Shown: one piece after another, positions 1 through 5,921 of the stretch
Numbering within the stretch: the stretch's first letter is position 1
How the letters are laid out: every line of letters starts with the position of its first letter
The notes under the pieces: model-generated
What the model was told of the DNA's origin: nothing
Database searches by the model: none
What the model saw: only the letters and a program-made list of their open reading frames with translations
Assembly (NCBI GenBank): GCA_910577805.1
Contig: CAJTOE010000088.1
Coordinates: forward strand, 1 to 10,743
DNA length: 10,743 nt
Direction: 5' to 3'
DNA from: an uncultured Oscillospiraceae bacterium
GTDB taxonomy: Bacteria > Bacillota > Clostridia > Oscillospirales > Oscillospiraceae
Program-made: the position numbers and the translations under genes

Positions 1-192
1 ACACCGCCTGCCATCATCCGTTCGATCTCCTCCTGGCTCATCACACCGCCGCCGCCGGAGGGAGCCGGGGCCGGCGCGGGCGCAGGGGCCGCAGGGGTCC
101 CGCCCGCCAGCATCCGTTCGATCTCCTCCTGGCTCATCACGCCGCCGCCCCCAGAGGGAGCCGGTTCGGGCGCAGGCGCGGGGGCCGGAGCC
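1..192 (-). repeat. 96-bp in-frame tandem duplication in the FliY linker
   Basis: Two adjacent 96-bp units (positions 1-96 and 97-192) encode 32 residues each. Each unit has a VMSQEEIERM peptide, GG, an Ala-Pro run and SGGGG. Positions 15-68 and 111-164 match at 51 of 54 bases by direct comparison, and the first 30 of these are identical. The Ala-Pro parts are less alike. The array reaches the window edge, so the true copy number is unknown. Confidence 0.9.
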
Positions 193-830
193 GGTGCGTG
201 AGCAGAGGCGGAAGCACCGCCGCTCATGGCCTCCTCGTCCAGTCCGAAGCCGGCGACCAGCTCCTTGGCCAGCTCCACGGACATCACGTTCATAAATTCG
301 CTTTCCAGAATGCCTTCGATCATCAGCTGGAAGCGGACCACAACGATGGGGCCGTGGGCCACAGGGAAATGCTCCTGCTTAAAGGCCTCCAAATCGTCCA
401 GCTCAAAGGATTCCGGCGTAGAGATGTTGACCATCCGGCCCAGGAAATCAGACAGGGCAGTGGAGGCGGAACCCATCATCTGGTTCATGACCTCACACAC
501 CACGCTGATGCTCAACTCGTCCAGCTGAAATTCCTCGTCCGGGGTCTCAGAGCCAAGCAGGATGTCCACCATGGCCTTCACATCGCTGCGCTTGAGCATC
601 ATGACGTTGCTGCCCTCCAGACCGGAGACATATTTGATTTCAACGCCAATCGCCGGGTCCACGTCACCCAGCTCGAAATCCTCCGCGTTGACCACGCTTA
701 CCGTGGGGGTAGTGATATCTACCCGATGGTCCAGCATATTGGAAACGGCGGTGGCGGAGGAGCCAAGGCTGATATTCATGATCTCGCCAATGGCGTCTAT
801 CAGCATTGGGCTTAAAACATTTTGTTCCAT
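1..830 (-). CDS. fliY: FliY flagellar motor switch phosphatase (3' end outside window)
   Basis: Partial gene: 276 codons are visible and the frame stays open at the window edge. FliY is a C-ring protein of Firmicutes that dephosphorylates CheY-P and carries a FliN-like SpoA domain at its C-terminus. The visible part holds the CheC-like region (about residues 7-200) with both active-site signatures D/S-x3-E-x2-N-x22-P intact: D12/E16/N19/P42 and S109/E113/N116/P139. An Ala/Pro/Gly linker (about 201-276) follows and carries two copies of the peptide MSQEEIERM, at 232 and 264. The SpoA domain would lie beyond the edge and is inferred, not seen. The ATG at 830 follows AAGGAG at about 10 bases, 18 bases after the fliM stop. 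Oddity: the protein starts MEQNVLSPML, without the N-terminal CheY-binding motif of Bacillus subtilis FliY; a related sequence occurs instead in the linker. Confidence 0.93.
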   Translation of the reverse strand, partial: MEQNVLSPMLIDAIGEIMNISLGSSATAVSNMLDHRVDITTPTVSVVNAEDFELGDVDPAIGVEIKYVSGLEGSNVMMLKRSDVKAMVDILLGSETPDEEFQLDELSISVVCEVMNQMMGSASTALSDFLGRMVNISTPESFELDDLEAFKQEHFPVAHGPIVVVRFQLMIEGILESEFMNVMSVELAKELVAGFGLDEEAMSGGASASAHAPAPAPAPAPEPAPSGGGGVMSQEEIERMLAGGTPAAPAPAPAPAPSGGGGVMSQEEIERMMAGG

Positions 831-848
831 CCGATATCTGCTCCTTCT

Positions 849-1841
849 TTACGCCTTGATGTAAGTTTCCCCGACCTTGACGGTCATTTGCTTATTGTAT
901 ACACCCATCTTGCCGTCGAACCAGCGCCGGCCGCCGATGTTCAGGTATACAACGGAATCCTTTGGCCGCTTGATGTCCACCACATCGCCCACATTCAGGT
1001 GGTAGATGTCGCTGAGAAGCAGGTGGGTGCGGGCCAGCTCGGCCACGATCTCCAGCTCGGATTCCCGCAGGTTGTCGAAAATCTCTTCCGACTTGTCTTC
1101 GCCGGTGACCCGGCGGCTGGAGCTTTTGCTGATCTCTGTAAATATATTGGCCAGCATATTGCCAGGCAGGCAGATACTCAGCCGCCCGGTAATATTGGGG
1201 AACTTCACCGTAAGGCCCACGATAACCACCGTCTCGTCAAAGCCGATGAGCTGGACCAAGGTGGGGTTGACTTCTGTGCGCACATACTTGAATTGCAGGG
1301 AAATGTAGTTTTCCCAGCTGCTGCCCAGGGGGGACACCAAGTCCCGGATGATGTTTTCGTACATCTGAAGCTCCAGGTCCGTCATGTTGTAGTTGGAGGG
1401 CAGCTGGGGGTCCGGTTCGCCTTCGCCGCCCATCAGGCGGTCCAACATGCTCAAGGTCACCGGCGTGTCCAGGTGGAACAGGATTGGGGTCTCCTCCTGC
1501 AATTCCGCCAGGTCGATATCCGCCAGACTCAGCACGTCGCTCTCCGTCAGCGCGTTGGAAAACTCATGGTAGCGCTGCTCCTCCACGGACTCCACCTCAA
1601 TTTCGCAGTTTGCGTGGAGCAGGCCGTTGATCCGGGAGTTGATCACCCGGCTGTAGCTCTCGAAGATGCTGTTGAGCATTTTCAAGCGGTCTGTGGTAAA
1701 CTTCCGTGGACTGTAAAAGTCGTATTTTCGGTATTTCTTTTCCTGAGTTTCTTTGGACGGCTCTGCATCCAAGTCCATTTCTCCGCTGCGCGCCGCGGCG
1801 AGAAGAGCATCTATTTGGCTTTGTGATAAAACTTCAGGCAT
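849..1841 (-). CDS. fliM: FliM flagellar motor switch protein
   Basis: Complete, 330 residues, the normal length for the family. FliM forms the middle of the cytoplasmic C-ring, binds CheY-P and contacts FliG to switch rotation. The N-terminal CheY-binding motif is clear (VLSQSQIDALLAAA, residues 4-17). The FliG-contacting GGxG loop is at 138-141 (RLMGGEGEP). The middle CheC-like domain spans about 45-235 and the SpoA domain about 256-327. The ATG at 1841 is preceded by AGAGGGG at 9 bases. A second ATG five bases upstream is out of frame. The gene follows motB by only 28 bases, leaving no room for fliL, and precedes fliY by 18 bases. Confidence 0.97.
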   Translation of the reverse strand: MPEVLSQSQIDALLAAARSGEMDLDAEPSKETQEKKYRKYDFYSPRKFTTDRLKMLNSIFESYSRVINSRINGLLHANCEIEVESVEEQRYHEFSNALTESDVLSLADIDLAELQEETPILFHLDTPVTLSMLDRLMGGEGEPDPQLPSNYNMTDLELQMYENIIRDLVSPLGSSWENYISLQFKYVRTEVNPTLVQLIGFDETVVIVGLTVKFPNITGRLSICLPGNMLANIFTEISKSSSRRVTGEDKSEEIFDNLRESELEIVAELARTHLLLSDIYHLNVGDVVDIKRPKDSVVYLNIGGRRWFDGKMGVYNKQMTVKVGETYIKA

Positions 1842-1869
1842 TGCATAAAGCCCCTCTCGTTCCTAAAAT

Positions 1870-2688
1870 TTACTGCGGGTCCAGGCCCCACTCCTTCTGG
1901 ATTTCCGTCCGGGCATCATCCACCACAGTCTCATACTGCTGAAGTCCGCTTTGCAGCTTCTCCTCCAGCTCCAGTCCGGTGACCATGATCTCGACGCGGC
2001 GGTTATGCGCACGGCCCTCCGAACTCGTATTGTTGTCGATAGGCCGCCATTCACCATAGCCTACTGTGATGACTTTTGCGCCATCTATTCCTTGCTCCTG
2101 AAGAAATGTTCCTACCCCAGCTGCCCGGTTCGCGGACAGCGTGCGGTCAAAAGCGGGACTGTTGGGCTGGGTGGGTATCTCACGGGCGGTATGGCCCATG
2201 ACACGAATCTCTTGAATGTACTCCTGGGCGTTCAAGAACATGGGGGCCACTTCTCGCAGCACATCCTTACCCTCATCCAACAGAACGGAGCTATTCGGAC
2301 CGAAGAACACCGCATCGCGGAAAGTAAGAAATACATATCCGTCTCCGTTGGTAACCGCAACGCTGCTCTCCATATTACTTTCTTTGATGTATTCGTCCAA
2401 GGCCAGATACATCTCTTTCAGGATTTCTTCCATCTGATCCTCTGTCGGCGCGTCGCCTGGAGCGCCGCCGCTGCTGTTGCTGCCGACCGGTCCCTGGGGG
2501 ATGCTCTGTGCTGGAACAGATGTGACATTTGGATTGAAGCTCATGACAATCATCTGCCACTTTTTCTCGTCGATGGTTGACATCGAGTACAGCAGCACGA
2601 AGAAGCACAGCAGCAAGGTGACCATGTCGCCGTAGGTGTCCATCCAGTTGGCGCCGCCTTCTCCGCCTTTCTTCTTTTTAATATTCAT
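1870..2688 (-). CDS. motB: MotB flagellar stator protein
   Basis: Complete, 272 residues. MotB pairs with MotA to form the ion-driven stator and anchors it to peptidoglycan. A short Lys-rich cytoplasmic start (MNIKKKKGG) leads into one membrane segment at about 20-36. The ion-carrying aspartate is D21 in GDMVTLLLCFF. A Gly/Ser/Pro-rich plug and linker region covers about 52-85. An OmpA-like peptidoglycan-binding domain follows at about 115-237, with GHTARE at 165-170, LSANRA at 184-189 and NRRVEI at 229-234. The start lies 6 bases after the motA stop, so translational coupling is likely. The ion used (H+ or Na+) cannot be decided from the sequence alone. Confidence 0.96.
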   Translation of the reverse strand: MNIKKKKGGEGGANWMDTYGDMVTLLLCFFVLLYSMSTIDEKKWQMIVMSFNPNVTSVPAQSIPQGPVGSNSSGGAPGDAPTEDQMEEILKEMYLALDEYIKESNMESSVAVTNGDGYVFLTFRDAVFFGPNSSVLLDEGKDVLREVAPMFLNAQEYIQEIRVMGHTAREIPTQPNSPAFDRTLSANRAAGVGTFLQEQGIDGAKVITVGYGEWRPIDNNTSSEGRAHNRRVEIMVTGLELEEKLQSGLQQYETVVDDARTEIQKEWGLDPQ

Positions 2689-2694
2689 GGTTCG

Positions 2695-3537
2695 TTATCC
2701 TTCATCCTTCTTCTTGGACTTTTTGCCGCCGCCGTCCTCGCTGCGCTTCTTCTCTTCGATGAAGGTCATCAGCTTTTCACGCAGGAACTTGGGGTTCGCG
2801 CCGGCCTGGATGGACATAACACCCTCCACGATAATCATTTTACACAGCACTTCTTCCTCGTCCCGCTTTCGCAGGTTTGCGGCAATCGGTCCAAAGACCA
2901 TGTGGGCCAGTACGCAGCCGTACAGGGTGGTAATCAGGGCGGTGCCCATGTCGCTGCCGATGGAGCTTGCTCCGTCGCCGGACATATCCATGTTCTTCAG
3001 CATGTTGATAAGGCCCACCAGCGTACCCACCATGCCGAAGGCCGGGGCCACGGAGCTGCCCTTGTCGTAGAGGGCGGCCGCGTCCTCGTGCCGGGCGGAG
3101 GACTGCTCGATGTCGTTGACCATGATCTCACGGGCCTGGTCAGCGTCGTTGTTGTCCACGATCAGCATGATGCACTGCTTGAAGAACGGGTCTGTCTGCT
3201 GGTTGCCCATTTCCTCCAGGGCCAGCAGGCCGTTTTTACGGGCCACCTGGGCCAGCTCGACCAGCTGGTCGATGTAGGTCATGGGATTGTACTTCTTGGT
3301 ATTCAGCATAATAGCGAAATGCTTGGGGATGCTGGCCAGCGTGCCGCCGGGGAAGCAGGCCACCACGATAAAGATGGTACAGCCGATGGTAATGAAGATA
3401 CTGGCCGGGTCAATGAAGTTCGTGATCTGTTCAGGCAGAAGCTTAAAAGAGCCCGAAGCCGGGTCTGAACCGAACATCATGCCGACGATCATAACGGCAA
3501 GTGCGCCGATAAAGCCAACGATATAAGTAATATTCAT
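2695..3537 (-). CDS. motA: MotA flagellar stator protein
   Basis: 280 residues from the ATG at 3537. MotA forms the pentameric ring of the stator, conducts ions with MotB and pushes on FliG. Four membrane segments are visible at about 3-22, 46-63, 162-181 and 196-217. The conserved prolines are P165 (VAPAFGMVGTLVGL) and P217 (VFGPIAANL). In the cytoplasmic loop R100 and E108 are spaced like the FliG-contacting R90/E98 of E. coli. The tail (262-280) is rich in Lys, Asp and Glu. I chose 3537 because GGTGA lies 8 bases upstream and the first membrane segment starts at once; a further in-frame ATG at 3594 has no ribosome binding site and adds a polar leader unlike MotA. It is followed by motB after 6 bases. 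Confidence 0.95.
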   Translation of the reverse strand: MNITYIVGFIGALAVMIVGMMFGSDPASGSFKLLPEQITNFIDPASIFITIGCTIFIVVACFPGGTLASIPKHFAIMLNTKKYNPMTYIDQLVELAQVARKNGLLALEEMGNQQTDPFFKQCIMLIVDNNDADQAREIMVNDIEQSSARHEDAAALYDKGSSVAPAFGMVGTLVGLINMLKNMDMSGDGASSIGSDMGTALITTLYGCVLAHMVFGPIAANLRKRDEEEVLCKMIIVEGVMSIQAGANPKFLREKLMTFIEEKKRSEDGGGKKSKKKDEG

Positions 3538-3545
3538 TTCTGCTC

Positions 3546-3550
3546 TCACC
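3546..3550 (-). promoter_or_regulatory. Ribosome binding site that fixes the motA start
   Basis: GGTGA, complementary to the UCACC part of the 16S 3' end, lies 8 bases before the ATG at 3537. The longer in-frame start at 3594 has nothing comparable. Confidence 0.6.
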
Positions 3551-3589
3551 CACTCAAAATTCGCTCTGTTTTCGTCTTTGCTTTCCGGA

Positions 3590-3637
3590 CACATGTGACA
3601 GCAGGCAAAGCCGCCTCTTTAACTTCTGTCACATGTG
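3590..3637 (-). repeat. Perfect 12-bp inverted repeat between flbD and motA
   Basis: CACATGTGACAG at 3590-3601 is repeated exactly in inverse at 3626-3637, with 24 bases between. Each arm also contains the self-complementary octamer CACATGTG. In the transcript it would form a 12-bp stem between the flbD stop and the motA ribosome binding site. No U-run follows, so it is not a standard intrinsic terminator. Its function is not known. Confidence 0.85.
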
Positions 3638-3668
3638 CCCCAAAGGGGGCCTTTCCGCTCAAGGCCCC
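3637..3668 (-). repeat. Two overlapping, mutually exclusive GC-rich hairpins after flbD
   Basis: GGGGCCTT at 3646-3653 pairs with AAGGCCCC at 3661-3668 (8-bp perfect stem, 7-base loop). An alternative hairpin, GCCCC (3637-3641) with GGGGC (3646-3650), uses some of the same bases. Both lie just downstream of the flbD stop. This could be an mRNA-stabilising 3' structure or part of an inserted palindromic element; the sequence does not decide. Confidence 0.7.
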
Positions 3669-3673
3669 AGGGC

Positions 3674-3889
3674 TTAACGCGCATCGGAAACCGTGATTTC
3701 CCGGTACACATCCTTGACCTTGGCCGTATACTCCGCGATTTTGGCTACAATCTCCTCCGGAGTTTCCCGCACAATGAAATAGTCGCGGTTCATCATCACG
3801 ATTTTGGATTCGGGAATCATCTCGATGCACTCGATCTGGAGATGGTTCACCAAAAACTTTTCGTGGTTGCGTTTGGTCAGCTTGATCAT
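3674..3889 (-). CDS. flbD: FlbD/SwrD family flagellar protein
   Basis: 71 residues, the usual size for the family. It starts MIKLTKRNHEKFLVN and contains the typical core of a nucleotide-free small beta-rich protein (residues about 17-40) followed by an ETPEEIV segment. In Bacillus subtilis the homologue SwrD (YlzI) raises flagellar motor power, which fits its place directly before motAB here. The ATG at 3889 follows an excellent AAGGAGG at 7 bases. The frame stays open upstream to 4087, but that part crosses the palindromic element and is not protein-like. The gene is bracketed by two palindromic blocks, which is unusual in this otherwise tightly packed operon. Confidence 0.93.
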   Translation of the reverse strand: MIKLTKRNHEKFLVNHLQIECIEMIPESKIVMMNRDYFIVRETPEEIVAKIAEYTAKVKDVYREITVSDAR

Positions 3890-3894
3890 AACGT

Positions 3895-3919
3895 CTCCTC
3901 CTTCTCCGGTGCAAACCGG
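3895..3919 (-). promoter_or_regulatory. flbD ribosome binding site with an adjoining hairpin
   Basis: AAGGAGGAG at 3903-3895 is the strongest ribosome binding site in the window and settles the flbD start. Immediately upstream, 3919-3906 can form a small hairpin, CCGGT-TTGC-ACCGG in the transcript. It ends 2 bases before the site, so it could keep the site open or affect access. The regulatory role is inference. Confidence 0.65.
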
Positions 3920-3951
3920 GCGCAATAACTTCTGCGGCGCACTCTTCCTCC

Positions 3952-4110
3952 CCCTCATCCGTCTGGCCTGCGGCCAGCCACCTTCCCCCGCCAGGGGGGA
4001 AGGCTTATCGCTGCGACTACCGAGACTGCTGTGCAGTCCAGTCAGTGCCAGAGTCCGGGCCTTCCCCCTCACGGGGGAAGGTGGCACGGCGAAGCCGTGA
4101 CGGATGAGGG
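3952..4110. repeat. Compound palindromic (MITE/REP-like) intergenic element
   Basis: A 159-bp element with 12-bp perfect terminal inverted repeats, CCCTCATCCGTC at 3952-3963 and GACGGATGAGGG at 4099-4110. Inside are nested hairpins: CTGGCC-TGC-GGCCAG (3963-3977), CCTTCCCCC with GGGGGGAAGG (3981-4002), GACTGC-TGT-GCAGTC (4024-4038), GCCTTCCCCC with GGGGGAAGG (4059-4081) and CACGGC-GAA-GCCGTG (4085-4099). The second level GCCACCTTCCCCC (3977-3989) pairs with GGGGGAAGGTGGC (4073-4085). I recall similar CCCTCATCCGTC...CCACCTTCCCCC elements between genes of gut Clostridia, but cannot confirm this here. No coding gene for transposition is present, and I see no clear target-site duplication. Confidence 0.85.
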
Positions 4111-4156
4111 TGTGAACAGACCTAAGCTCTACGCTGCATCAGGACTGGAAGCTGAA

Positions 4157-5365
4157 TCAGCGTTTCATATTCACCAGCTCTTCGAGCATGGAGTCGGTGA
4201 CGGTAATCAGGCGGGTGTTGGCCTGATAACCGCGCTGGGTGGTAATCATAGAGGCGAACTCGGTGGCAACATCGGCGGAGGAGGCTTCCAGGCCGCTGGA
4301 GCGGATTTTGGAAGCTTCGCCGACCATTTCGCCGGGGGCGCCGGTTTTCTTGTTGTTCAGGAAAATAGTGGGGTTTTCCTCGGTGTTCAGCGCACCCTCA
4401 GGAGCACCTACGGTAAGCTTGCCGGAACCTTCCATCGCTCTGTAGTAGGGGCCGTCCACATGGGTCACGCCGTCGGGGTTGACCACGCGGGCCACGGCCA
4501 GACAGCCGACAGTAACGGTCTCGCCGGTTTTCTCGTTGATACCCTGAATGATGCCGTTCGTACCGATTTTGATGCTGTTGAGCTGAACGCACTCGCCTTC
4601 CTGATTAGGAACAGCCGGACTGGTAATGGAAGTATCAGTTTTAGCCGTTACAGTTACTTTGCCATCAGCATCTGGGGCACTAAACGTATAAAGGTCTTCC
4701 GGGTCAACATTATAATGCTCATCAGTGGGGTCCGTTTTAGCCGCATTGTCCAACGCAGGATAAACCGCCTCACCAGTCTTCCATGTGGCTGCAGCGCCGC
4801 CGGCAGCAACATTAATTTTTGACGGGTCCATTGCCGCCAAAGGCAAACGCAGGGGCACCAATTCAGAGCTGAAGATAGTCGGGTCATCGGAGTTGGCCGG
4901 ATAATCCGGATTCTGCACTGTAGCAAAGCCGTACACAACGCGGCCATCGCCGTCAACCAGATAACCCTTAGGGTCGAAGTTGAAGTCGCCCAGCCGGGTC
5001 AGGTCAAAGCTCGTCAGGTCGTCCATGTTTCTGACTTCCTGGTCCTTATTGCCCACCAGATAGAAGCCGTCGCCATCAATCATGGTATCCATGGGATAAC
5101 CGGTGGGGGTATAGGTGGAGGAGGCCATATTCAGGTCGATGGTGCCGACCTCCACGCCGTAACCGATCTGGGAGGGGTTCACGCCGCCGCGGGTCAGGGT
5201 ACCGTCGCTGCCCGCCACTTTGGTTCCATACAGGGACTCCCGGAAAATCATACGCTGCGTTTTATAACCGTAGGTGTTCACGTTGGCCAGGTTATGGCCG
5301 ATCACGTTCAGGTTCTGCATATGGGTTTTCAGTCCGGAAATCCCCGCATACATTGCTCCAGTCAT
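4157..5365 (-). CDS. flgE: FlgE flagellar hook protein
   Basis: 402 residues, complete. FlgE is exported through the flagellar type III gate and polymerises into the hook. The N-terminal rod/hook family signature is present (MYAGISGLKTHMQNLNVIGH, with LANVNTYGYK after it, residues 5-35). The C-terminal helix ends TTQRGYQANTRLITVTDSML followed by EELVNMKR. The middle (about 165-290) is the variable surface domain and its DNA is locally AT-richer. The ATG at 5365 has AAGGAG 12 bases upstream; an in-frame ATG at 5353 has only a GGAG two bases away, so the longer form is preferred. FlgF or FlgG are less likely because of length and the position between flgD and flbD. Confidence 0.94.
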   Translation of the reverse strand: MTGAMYAGISGLKTHMQNLNVIGHNLANVNTYGYKTQRMIFRESLYGTKVAGSDGTLTRGGVNPSQIGYGVEVGTIDLNMASSTYTPTGYPMDTMIDGDGFYLVGNKDQEVRNMDDLTSFDLTRLGDFNFDPKGYLVDGDGRVVYGFATVQNPDYPANSDDPTIFSSELVPLRLPLAAMDPSKINVAAGGAAATWKTGEAVYPALDNAAKTDPTDEHYNVDPEDLYTFSAPDADGKVTVTAKTDTSITSPAVPNQEGECVQLNSIKIGTNGIIQGINEKTGETVTVGCLAVARVVNPDGVTHVDGPYYRAMEGSGKLTVGAPEGALNTEENPTIFLNNKKTGAPGEMVGEASKIRSSGLEASSADVATEFASMITTQRGYQANTRLITVTDSMLEELVNMKR

Positions 5366-5407
5366 ATTACTGTAAATCTCCTTTTTTCAGGTTTTACTGG
5401 CGCTGCC

Positions 5408-5434
5408 GGCCCCCCGTCATTCGGGCGGGGAGCC
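5408..5434 (-). promoter_or_regulatory. Intercistronic stem-loop between the TIGR02530 gene and flgE
   Basis: Within the 103-base gap, GGCTCCCCG and CGGGGGGCC can pair in the transcript (9 bp with one G-U, 9-base loop). No U-run follows, so termination is unlikely. Such a stem upstream of the abundant hook message could act as a processing or stability element; this is inference. Confidence 0.5.
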
Positions 5435-5468
5435 AAAGCATCCTTCAAAAGGTCCTGCTTTCTGTTTG

Positions 5469-5900
5469 TTACAGGAGCACAGCGCCGTCAATGTTTGTAA
5501 AGATATTGTCCCGCATTTCCGCCTGGGAAATCGTGGTGATCACGCGCCCGTTTGGCACGTTGATGATAAAGGCCCGGTCCGTGTCGAAGGCCAGAATATT
5601 GGTCGCGCCTTTTGCCTGCGCCCGCTCCACCGAATCCGCCAGCTGATTCATCAGCGCCGGGGTCACCTCAATGCCCCGTTCCGCAGCCCGGCTGAGGGCG
5701 TGCTTGGAAAAAGCGATGCTTTTGCTTCCGGCGGCTTTGTCCAGCTCCTGCCGGAGCAGCGCGCCGAACCCCTCTTGTGCCTGTGTCCCTCTGGCTGACT
5801 CGCCGCTGGAGAGAGACTGGCGGACCGGCTGCATCTGCTGGGCTTTTTGAATCTCCGCAATCCGCTGGATCTGGGAGATCGGTGTGATGCGGTCGATCAT
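5469..5900 (-). CDS. TIGR02530-type flagellar operon protein
   Basis: 143 residues. A conserved small protein of Firmicutes flagellar operons, found between flgD and flgE, with no firmly established function. The first 60 residues are polar and Gln/Ser-rich. The conserved C-terminal half begins FSKHALSRAAERGIEV (about 64-79), continues through a GATNILAFDTDRAFIINV stretch and ends with NGRVITTISQAEM followed by FTNIDGAVLL, which I recognise as the family hallmark. No signal peptide or membrane segment is seen. The ATG at 5900 follows AAGGTAGG closely, 21 bases after the flgD stop. Position suggests a role in hook assembly. Confidence 0.88.
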   Translation of the reverse strand: MIDRITPISQIQRIAEIQKAQQMQPVRQSLSSGESARGTQAQEGFGALLRQELDKAAGSKSIAFSKHALSRAAERGIEVTPALMNQLADSVERAQAKGATNILAFDTDRAFIINVPNGRVITTISQAEMRDNIFTNIDGAVLL

Positions 5901-5921
5901 GGTCCTACCTTATCCTTTCTG

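Noticed and set aside
822..1826. Plus-strand open frame of 334 codons opposite fliM
   Set aside because: Antisense shadow of fliM; no ribosome binding site or domain.
3538..3594. 19-codon N-terminal extension of motA
   Set aside because: No ribosome binding site, polar sequence unlike MotA, and its start falls in the inverted repeat.
3637..3668. Intrinsic terminator after flbD
   Set aside because: The stem is good, but in the transcript it is followed by CTTTGGGG, not a U-run, and motAB must be expressed from downstream with no promoter visible.
3890..4087. N-terminal extension of flbD through the palindromic element
   Set aside because: The extension is translated repeat DNA, with no ribosome binding site at 4087. 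The start at 3889 has an ideal site and gives the family's usual length.
5408..5434. Intrinsic terminator before flgE
   Set aside because: No U-run after the stem, and the operon continues.
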